From the NCBI GenBank assembly GCA_964547525.1, contig CAZJOD010000116.1, forward strand, positions 1 through 12,518: a stretch of DNA of 12,518 nucleotides, written 5' to 3'. The notes under the pieces were generated by a model. That model saw only the letters and a program-made list of their open reading frames with translations, did no database searches and had not been told where the DNA came from. Shown in pieces: positions 6,871 through 12,518 of this stretch. Position 1 is the stretch's first letter. The number at the start of each line of letters is the position of its first letter. The position numbers and the translations under genes were made by a program. Source of the stretch: CAZJOD01 sp964547525 (lineage in GTDB: Bacteria > Bacillota > Clostridia > JAAYHZ01).

Positions 6871-8325
6871 TCATTGTATATTCAATATCTCTCTGACTAC
6901 TTCTCTTTCATTGTAATGATATTTCTTTCCGTTTATTTCAATGTAATCCTCATGTCCTTTTCCCGCTAATACTATCAAATCATTTGGTAGCGCGTTCTTA
7001 ACGGCATATTCTATGGCTTTTGTCCTGTCGGTAATTTTAATATATTTACCCTGTGTTTTCAATATACCCTCTTCTATATCGTCGATTATATTTTCAGGTT
7101 TTTCAGTTCTGGGATTATCAGATGTCAATATACTAAAATCCGCATATTTACCGGAAGCTTCACCCATCATAGGACGCATTGTTCTGTCACGGTCACCACC
7201 ACACCCGAATAGACAAACCAACCTTCCCGGAACCAATTCTTTTAACTCACTTAAAAGTTTTAATAAGCTGTCCGGACTATGTGCATAATCTATCATGATT
7301 GTACATTCCAAAGGAAGATCCAACTTTTCGGTTCTTCCGGGAACGGTTACTTCTTTTAATCCGGCAGCCACATATTCAATATCAAATCCCCATAAACCCG
7401 CTATAGCCGCTGCCGCTAAAGCATTGTAAACATTATATTTACCCGGCATATTAACAGTTAACGGTCCTTCAAACCAAGGACTTTTTATTTCAAACTCCAC
7501 TTTATCAAAAAACTTTCTGATGTTAAACGCAAATATATCCGCTTTATTATCTATTCCGTAAGTATATACTTTACATTTTGATTTTTTGATTACCTCAGCG
7601 GCATGTGCGTCATCAATATTAATCAATCCTGTTTTACATATGCCGAACAGCTTTATTTTATTCTCCAAATAGTTTTCAAATGATTCATGCTCCTTAGGCC
7701 CTATATGTGCCCTCGATATATTATTAAATACCCCAACATCGAAAGTCGTACCGTAAACTCTGTCTAGCATTAAGCCTTGAGACGAAACTTCCATTGCGAC
7801 ATATTCCGTTTTTCCTTCTGCCATTTCTGCAAATGTCTTCTGAAGCTGCAATGATTCGGGAGTTGTTCTGCCTGTTTTTCTCAGTTCTCCGTTTATAATG
7901 TTTGATATTGTCCCTATCATACCATATTTTAAATTGGCTGCTTCAAAAATATATCTTAACATATACGTAATTGTTGTTTTTCCTTTAGTTCCCGTTATTC
8001 CGGCAAGCTTGAATTTGGTATACGGTTCTTTATAAAATCTACATGCCGCATTTGCGAGAGCGGTTCTTGTATTTTTAACCTTTACGATATTTATATTTTT
8101 TGGTATATCATGATTTAGATCGTTTTGTATAATAAGTGAGCTACATCCTTTCTCTACCGCATCCGAAACATACTTGTGACCGTCTGTAACAGTGCCGTCG
8201 ATACATACGAAAACATTATTTTTTGCGGCAAATCTGGAATCGTCGCATATACCTGAAACATCCGCTTCATCAGTACCTGCAATTAATACATATTCCAATC
8301 CCGTTAATAATTCTTTTAATAGCAT
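6871..8325 (-). CDS. murE: UDP-MurNAc-dipeptide:meso-diaminopimelate ligase MurE, divergent subtype
   Basis: MurE adds the third stem-peptide residue to UDP-MurNAc-L-Ala-D-Glu. Length (484) and domain order are normal: N-terminal domain with CDDSRF (27-32), P-loop GTKGKTT (112-118), TTPES (154-158), EVSSQGL (179-185), DYAHSPDSL (346-354), GCGGDRDRTMRP (374-385), TSDNPRTEKP (401-410) and AGKGHEDY (454-461). The DNPR motif with GKGHE marks meso-diaminopimelate specificity. Several positions depart from the textbook enzyme: Lys for Asn in the P-loop, SSQGL for SSHxL, and FNNISRAHIGPKEHESF (200-216) where most MurE proteins have FTNLxxDHLDxH. The lysine expected to be carbamylated is present in YLENKIKLF (Lys223). 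I recall this variant pattern from other Clostridia, so it is probably a functional subtype. AAGGAGG lies 6 nt before the ATG. The gene sits between the PBP and murF, its standard place. Confidence 0.93.
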   Translation of the reverse strand: MLLKELLTGLEYVLIAGTDEADVSGICDDSRFAAKNNVFVCIDGTVTDGHKYVSDAVEKGCSSLIIQNDLNHDIPKNINIVKVKNTRTALANAACRFYKEPYTKFKLAGITGTKGKTTITYMLRYIFEAANLKYGMIGTISNIINGELRKTGRTTPESLQLQKTFAEMAEGKTEYVAMEVSSQGLMLDRVYGTTFDVGVFNNISRAHIGPKEHESFENYLENKIKLFGICKTGLINIDDAHAAEVIKKSKCKVYTYGIDNKADIFAFNIRKFFDKVEFEIKSPWFEGPLTVNMPGKYNVYNALAAAAIAGLWGFDIEYVAAGLKEVTVPGRTEKLDLPLECTIMIDYAHSPDSLLKLLSELKELVPGRLVCLFGCGGDRDRTMRPMMGEASGKYADFSILTSDNPRTEKPENIIDDIEEGILKTQGKYIKITDRTKAIEYAVKNALPNDLIVLAGKGHEDYIEINGKKYHYNEREVVREILNIQ

Positions 8326-8382
8326 ATATTGCCTCCTTGTTTCCGGTATACTCGGATAAAATACTGTCCAATAAAATAATGT

Positions 8383-10545
8383 TTATTCAATTTGATCCAG
8401 ATACCTGAACGATACGTCTATTACAGTTCCTTTTTCCACAGTTTCCCCGCCGGATACGCTTTGATATACTGCAATTCCGGTGCCACTGACACGTATATTC
8501 AATCCTAAATTCGCAAGTACTTCAGTTGCGGTATCTATATCCATATTAAAAAGATTCGGCATATTAACGGTTGTGTCTTGTTTTGTACCGTCTTGTTCGT
8601 ATAATAAAACTTGTGAGCCTTGAGGTACCGTAATATCAGGTAAAGGAGATTGATCAACAACAATTTTATTTACATCTACGCCTGACTTTGTCAAAGGTTT
8701 TAATCCGTATTCTTTTAATGTTTTATTGGCATCGGATATAGTCATATTTCTTACATCCGGAACTATAACTTCTTTTATTATTGAACTCCCGTCATCACGA
8801 CGCTTAATTTTAAGGTATGACAATACATCTTCGACAATTTCTCCTGCAACGGGTGCTGCAATAGTACCTCCGTAATAATAAGGTCCTTTTGGATTATCCA
8901 AAATAACCAAAACACATATGACCGGATTGTCGGCAGGGGCCATAGCCAGAAATGAAGCTATGTAATGTCCCTGTTCGGTTGTTTGTGAAGTTCCGGTTTT
9001 TCCTGCCACCTTGTAGCCCGGAACAAAAGCATTACGTCCCGTTCCGTCAGATACAACACCTTCCAATAAATTGCGTACCCTAGCGCTTGTCTCTTCTGAT
9101 AATACTTTACGAATCACTTCGGTATCATATTGCTTAACGATGTTTCCGTCTTTATCGGTCAACTCTTTGACAATTTTTGGCTTCAAAAGATCTCCTCCGT
9201 TGGCAATGGCGCAAAATGCTGTTATCATTTGAATCGGGGTCACGGTAAATCTTTGTCCGAAAGATGCAACCGCCATATCAAGTATTGTAGGTTGTGCATG
9301 AAACATTCCCAATTGCTCTCCGGGTAAATTGATACCGGTCTTTTGCCTGAATCCGAAAGCTGCAATGTAGTTATAAAATTTTTCTACTCCTAACTTTAAT
9401 GATAGGTTAACAAAAACCGGATTACAAGAATTATATACCGCTTCCCTAAAAGTCTCGGTTCCATGAGGCGGATTTTTCCAACAATGAATGGTCTTGCCGA
9501 GGATGGTTATGGGAATATCGGTAACTATATCATCGTCATGTATACAATTTTCTTCATAACCCATAGCTGTTGTAAACGATTTAAACGTGGACCCGGGTTC
9601 ATATGTATCAATTATGGTTTTATTTCTCCATACGGTCAATCTCAAAATTTCCGCTTCCTCTTTGGATGTTCCTTGCCAAATTAGCGGATCCTGACCGGGC
9701 GGACATGCAAACGGATTATTAAGATCATAATCCGGTTTTGAAACCATTGCCAATATCTCGGCGTTTCTCGGATCCATAATGATCACCGACCCTCCATCGA
9801 TGACGTTATTATCCTTCAAAGCTTTTTCCAGTGCTCTATCCGCTATATATTGTATTGTTTCATCAATGGTCAGTACCACATTAAAACCGTCTTGAGCATT
9901 AATTTTTGTTTCTGTTGAAAACGGTAATTCTAAGCCGTTTGCATCAATTTCAGACATTATTTTACCTGGAATCCCTTTTAGATATCGATCCATTACAGCC
10001 TCAATACCCTCTAATCCTTGATTGTCCGCTCCGGTAAATCCTATTACCTGGCATGCCAGGTTATTTCCGGGATAAAACCGTTTTGTATCTTCATTAATAT
10101 ATATACCCACAACATTATATTTTTTCATCCATGCTCTGAGTTCATTGCCTTTTTCCAAGTCTACCTTTTTCTTAATAATGACATATTGTAAATTTTGTTT
10201 GAGTTTACTTAAGAGATTATCTTCTTCAAGATCAAATATTCCGGCTAATTCTGCAGCTATAAATTCCAACGATACCGGTGAAGTTTTAACAGTAACAGGG
10301 CTTGCGGTTATAGTTTCTACCGAAACACTAACGGCAAGTTCCTTTCCGTTCCGATCATATATTATACCTCTGGCCGGACTGATAAAACGGTCGGCGTTTT
10401 GCTGCTCATAAGCCATTTGCCGCAAACCGTCTCCTTGAACTACTTGAAGCCAAAACAATCTGATACCAAGCAACATTACCGATAGGGCAAAAAAACCTAA
10501 TATCCATAATGCTCTTGTCTTTATTTGGTTGTCTTTTTTGGCCAT
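8383..10545 (-). CDS. spoVD: SpoVD-like class B penicillin-binding protein with two PASTA domains
   Basis: Class B PBPs are membrane-anchored transpeptidases that cross-link peptidoglycan. From the ATG at 10545 (GGGAG at 10555-10559, 9 nt upstream) the product is 720 residues; the in-frame ATG at 10566 has no ribosome binding site. A single membrane anchor (about 11-32) is followed by the dimerisation domain starting near ARGIIYDRNG (58-67). The transpeptidase domain has the nucleophile in EPGSTFK (Ser319), SCN (373-375) and KTG (516-518). Two C-terminal PASTA domains follow (about 592-650 and 660-716). Cys355 in HCWK and Cys374 in SCN are 19 residues apart, matching the Cys332/Cys351 pair of B. 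subtilis SpoVD, which forms a redox-controlled disulfide in forespores. SpoVD usually has one PASTA domain and the vegetative PBP2B two, so this protein mixes both patterns. It may serve division, sporulation or both. The gap to ftsL is 75 nt and holds a candidate promoter. Confidence 0.9.
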   Translation of the reverse strand: MAKKDNQIKTRALWILGFFALSVMLLGIRLFWLQVVQGDGLRQMAYEQQNADRFISPARGIIYDRNGKELAVSVSVETITASPVTVKTSPVSLEFIAAELAGIFDLEEDNLLSKLKQNLQYVIIKKKVDLEKGNELRAWMKKYNVVGIYINEDTKRFYPGNNLACQVIGFTGADNQGLEGIEAVMDRYLKGIPGKIMSEIDANGLELPFSTETKINAQDGFNVVLTIDETIQYIADRALEKALKDNNVIDGGSVIIMDPRNAEILAMVSKPDYDLNNPFACPPGQDPLIWQGTSKEEAEILRLTVWRNKTIIDTYEPGSTFKSFTTAMGYEENCIHDDDIVTDIPITILGKTIHCWKNPPHGTETFREAVYNSCNPVFVNLSLKLGVEKFYNYIAAFGFRQKTGINLPGEQLGMFHAQPTILDMAVASFGQRFTVTPIQMITAFCAIANGGDLLKPKIVKELTDKDGNIVKQYDTEVIRKVLSEETSARVRNLLEGVVSDGTGRNAFVPGYKVAGKTGTSQTTEQGHYIASFLAMAPADNPVICVLVILDNPKGPYYYGGTIAAPVAGEIVEDVLSYLKIKRRDDGSSIIKEVIVPDVRNMTISDANKTLKEYGLKPLTKSGVDVNKIVVDQSPLPDITVPQGSQVLLYEQDGTKQDTTVNMPNLFNMDIDTATEVLANLGLNIRVSGTGIAVYQSVSGGETVEKGTVIDVSFRYLDQIE

Positions 10546-10577
10546 CTTTATACTCTCCCGTTTCATTTTATTTTATA

Positions 10578-10607
10578 TATATACCATTCATGTCCATAAT
10601 ATGACAA
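10578..10607 (-). promoter_or_regulatory. Candidate internal promoter before the PBP gene
   Basis: On the minus strand TTGTCA (10602-10607) is followed after 18 nt by TATATA (10578-10583). The -35 matches the sigma-A consensus at five of six bases; the -10 is weak. Overlapping it, GTCATATT resembles a sigma-E -35 element, but no good CATACAAT-like -10 follows. It is placed to drive the PBP gene from the ftsL-PBP gap. The AT-rich setting makes false positives easy. Confidence 0.35.
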
Positions 10608-10620
10608 CACGCTATCCATC

Positions 10621-11109
10621 TTATTTCAAATTTAAGAACAATCTGATTCTTTCTATCATCAAAGTCACCGGATCTTTATTATCCCGCTCACGTATTTCCA
10701 GATACTCTTTGTCAATAATCTTAGTGTCCGCTTTATCAACTTTAAAATATGTAACATTATTACCGTCAGCCTTAATCATACCTAATTCGTTTACAGCTCT
10801 GTCATAAACGGCTGCAAGACCGGTCTTTTTTTTGAGTTCCATGTCCAAAACTGAATTTTCAGCTGTAATTCTTTTATATTCTTTTGTTTTTTCAGCAATT
10901 TCATAGTTTAGATTTAGAATAATCGAATATCTTACCATAATAAACATAAACATGGCAAAACCGATTACAGCATAGAAAATAATTTTTCTTTTGCTTTTTT
11001 GAAATTTTTTAATGCGAATTTTCTTTCTATGAATCCTATTGACTACATAAGGGTCTTCTTCAACTTTTTTCCTTGCGGTCGAACCGTATACATACTCATA
11101 ACCATTCAT
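10621..11109 (-). CDS. ftsL: FtsL-like divisome membrane protein
   Basis: This small bitopic protein occupies the ftsL slot between rsmH and the PBP gene. FtsL recruits and activates the SEDS-PBP pair together with FtsB/DivIC. From the ATG at 11109 it has 162 residues: a strongly basic cytoplasmic N-terminus (about 14-42, rich in Lys and Arg), one membrane span (about 43-66), a short coiled-coil-like stretch (about 67-97) and the ending AVNELGMIKADGNNVTYFKV (105-124), typical of FtsL/DivIC proteins. About 38 further charged residues follow, ending in an amphipathic-looking DPVTLMIERIRLFLNLK. AGGTGG (11118-11123) lies 8 nt before this ATG; the GTG at 11121 overlaps that site and is unlikely. 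The stop-start gap from rsmH is 26 nt. FtsL proteins are poorly conserved, so position and architecture carry the call. Confidence 0.85.
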   Translation of the reverse strand: MNGYEYVYGSTARKKVEEDPYVVNRIHRKKIRIKKFQKSKRKIIFYAVIGFAMFMFIMVRYSIILNLNYEIAEKTKEYKRITAENSVLDMELKKKTGLAAVYDRAVNELGMIKADGNNVTYFKVDKADTKIIDKEYLEIRERDNKDPVTLMIERIRLFLNLK

Positions 11110-11135
11110 CGTCACTACCACCTATCAATTAAATT

Positions 11136-12080
11136 TTATAACCACTCTGCAACTCTTAGCTTGGCACTCCTTGCACGAGGGTTTTCACCAATTTCCACTT
11201 GTGACGGAAGCACAGGTTTTTTGGTAATAATCTTTATTGCAGGTTTTCTCCCGCATACACACTTAGGAAATCCCGGAGGGCAAATACACGGGTTTTCCAT
11301 TTGCCTAAATCCGTTTTTAACTATTCTATCCTCTAACGAATGAAATGATATAATTGCCACTCTCCCCCCGGATAGCATAACATCATTCAATCTGCTTATG
11401 AGAATTTCCAATTCCCCCAATTCGTTATTGACCGCTATACGAAGTGCTTGAAAAGTCCTTTTTGCAGGATGTTGTTTTTCTTTTCTTGCTTTGGCCGGTA
11501 TTGCCGCGGTAATTATTCGGGTTAATTGACCTGTTGTTTCTATTTTATTTTTTTCACGTTCATTAACGATGAAACTTACAATCCTTCTCCACCATCGCTC
11601 TTCTCCGTAATCACGTATTATTTTTTCAAGCTCATCGGAATCGGCATAATTTACAATGTCATAAGCGGTCTTGACATTTTCGTCGGCACCCATTCTCATA
11701 TCAAGTCCCGAATCGGACATATATCCGAATCCTCTGTCTTTATTATCTAACTGATAAGACGAAACTCCTATATCCAATAGGATTCCGTCCACTTTATTTA
11801 TTCCTAACTCTTGCAGAATTTCTTGTATGTCGGAGTATCTTCCTTTTACCACGTCGAACCGGGCATCGGCATTTAGTGCCGAAAGTCTTTTCACCGCAAT
11901 ATCTACAGCTTCTTTATCTCTGTCTATGGCAATTAGTCTGCCATTACATCCTAATTCGGCTAAAATGGCCGATGAATGGCCGGCACCACCTACAGTACCA
12001 TCTACATAAATGCCGTCACTTTTTATACTCAACATATCAATGCATTCGTCAAGCAATATAGGTTTATGAGAAAATTCCAT
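11136..12080 (-). CDS. rsmH: 16S rRNA (cytosine(1402)-N(4))-methyltransferase RsmH
   Basis: RsmH (MraW) uses S-adenosylmethionine to methylate N4 of C1402 in 16S rRNA near the decoding centre. The 314-residue length is typical. Motifs in order are HKPILLDE (5-12), the SAM-binding DGTVGGAGHS (27-36), DIGVSSYQLD (103-112), RGFGYMSDSGLDMRM (116-130), HPAKRTFQALRIAVN (204-218), ISFHSLEDRIVK (244-255) and NPRARSAKLRVAE (300-312). A four-cysteine knuckle CICPPGFPKCVC (265-276) sits near the C-terminus, as in many Firmicutes homologues. AGAGGTGA is placed about 5 nt before the ATG. The gene follows mraZ by 29 nt and precedes ftsL by 26 nt, the conserved start of the dcw cluster. Identification is secure. 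Confidence 0.97.
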   Translation of the reverse strand: MEFSHKPILLDECIDMLSIKSDGIYVDGTVGGAGHSSAILAELGCNGRLIAIDRDKEAVDIAVKRLSALNADARFDVVKGRYSDIQEILQELGINKVDGILLDIGVSSYQLDNKDRGFGYMSDSGLDMRMGADENVKTAYDIVNYADSDELEKIIRDYGEERWWRRIVSFIVNEREKNKIETTGQLTRIITAAIPAKARKEKQHPAKRTFQALRIAVNNELGELEILISRLNDVMLSGGRVAIISFHSLEDRIVKNGFRQMENPCICPPGFPKCVCGRKPAIKIITKKPVLPSQVEIGENPRARSAKLRVAEWL

Positions 12081-12109
12081 ATATTCACCTCTTTGAATGT
12101 GTAAAACCG

Positions 12110-12518
12110 TTAGAAGCCCAACTCGGCCATTCTGACAGCTATACTTTCCATGTTGCCCAAATTCTTATCCATAAATTCGTTGTATTGACAGGTATCCCAT
12201 ATTTCAACGGTATTTATGGCACCTATTATAGTTACATCCTTATCTAAACCGGCATATTCCCTTAAATTTTGCGGTATTAATATCCTTCCTTGTTTGTCTA
12301 ATATACATGTAGTTGCCCCTGCGGAAAAGAATCTTCTATAAAATCTGGAATTAGAATCTGCAATAGAGAGCTTTTCAAGTTTTTTCTCCAATTCACTCCA
12401 ATCGGTCAACGGATAAAGAACCAAACACTTATCCAGACCTTTGGTCAAGATAAACTCTTCTCCAAGGTCGTCACGATATTTTACAGGAATCGCTACTCTA
12501 CCTTTTATATCCATGGGA
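12110..12518 (-). CDS. mraZ: Transcriptional regulator MraZ, 5' end cut by the window edge
   Basis: MraZ is a DNA-binding protein that controls its own dcw operon by binding repeated TGGGR-type sites ahead of mraZ. The coding frame stays open to the window edge: the ATG at 12514 is not the start but falls where the family has the residue before DxKGR, so about nine N-terminal residues are missing. Two AbrB/SpoVT-like MraZ repeats are visible: DIKGRVAIPVKYRDDLG near the start and LDKQGRILIPQNLREYAGL (about 72-90 from the 12514 Met). Both keep the D-x-K/Q-G-R core. The ending MESIAVRMAELGF is typical. Total length with the missing residues would be about 143, the family norm. The operon promoter and MraZ sites would lie outside the window. 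Identification is secure. Confidence 0.95.
   Translation of the reverse strand, partial: PMDIKGRVAIPVKYRDDLGEEFILTKGLDKCLVLYPLTDWSELEKKLEKLSIADSNSRFYRRFFSAGATTCILDKQGRILIPQNLREYAGLDKDVTIIGAINTVEIWDTCQYNEFMDKNLGNMESIAVRMAELGF

Noticed and set aside
10046..10061. 16-bp perfect palindrome ACCTGGCATGCCAGGT
   Set aside because: It lies well inside the PBP coding sequence, encodes ordinary residues (LACQV), and by base counting a 16-bp palindrome is expected about 0.2 times in this window.
12110..12514. MraZ beginning at the ATG at 12514
   Set aside because: This Met aligns just before the first DxKGR motif inside the family; the frame stays open to the window edge, so the true start lies outside.

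Overview
The window is AT-rich and every gene lies on the minus strand, so the biological order runs from high to low coordinates. It holds most of a dcw (division and cell wall) cluster: mraZ (5' end cut by the window edge), rsmH, ftsL, a SpoVD-like PASTA penicillin-binding protein, murE, murF, mraY, an ftsW/spoVE SEDS gene and murG. After murG come two genes that are not classical dcw members: a DUF819-type membrane protein and a GNAT-like protein that runs off the left edge. Low GC, the gene order, AGGAGG-type ribosome binding sites, a PASTA-bearing PBP with the SpoVD cysteine pair, and a DNPR-type (meso-diaminopimelate) MurE together suggest an anaerobic, probably spore-forming member of the Clostridia (Bacillota). 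Genus cannot be read from the sequence.

Layout: 12518-11136 carries mraZ and rsmH, and 11109-8383 carries ftsL and the PBP. 8325-4428 carries the murE-murF-mraY precursor block, and 4340-2040 carries the SEDS gene and murG. 1891-1 carries the DUF819 gene and the GNAT-like gene, preceded by their own promoter-like extended -10 and a dyad. Gaps inside the dcw block are 26-87 nt, and murF/mraY overlap by 8 nt, so it looks like one long operon with possible internal promoters. The largest gene-free stretch is 148 nt (1892-2039). No gap exceeds 300 nt. No tRNA, rRNA, CRISPR array or insertion sequence was seen.

Function: MurE and MurF finish the UDP-MurNAc-pentapeptide, MraY moves it to undecaprenyl phosphate (lipid I), MurG adds GlcNAc (lipid II), and the SEDS polymerase plus the PBP polymerise and cross-link it, with FtsL as a divisome partner. 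MraZ is the cluster's transcription factor and RsmH methylates 16S rRNA. Two things stand out in the layout: no murD between mraY and ftsW, where most Firmicutes have it, and no ftsQ/divIB, murB, ftsA or ftsZ directly after murG.

I see no clearly new multi-gene system. The best leads are an 18-bp perfect palindrome flanked by TATAAT boxes in the mraY-ftsW gap, the missing murD, a MurE with divergent motifs, and the uncharacterised DUF819/GNAT pair attached to the end of the cluster.
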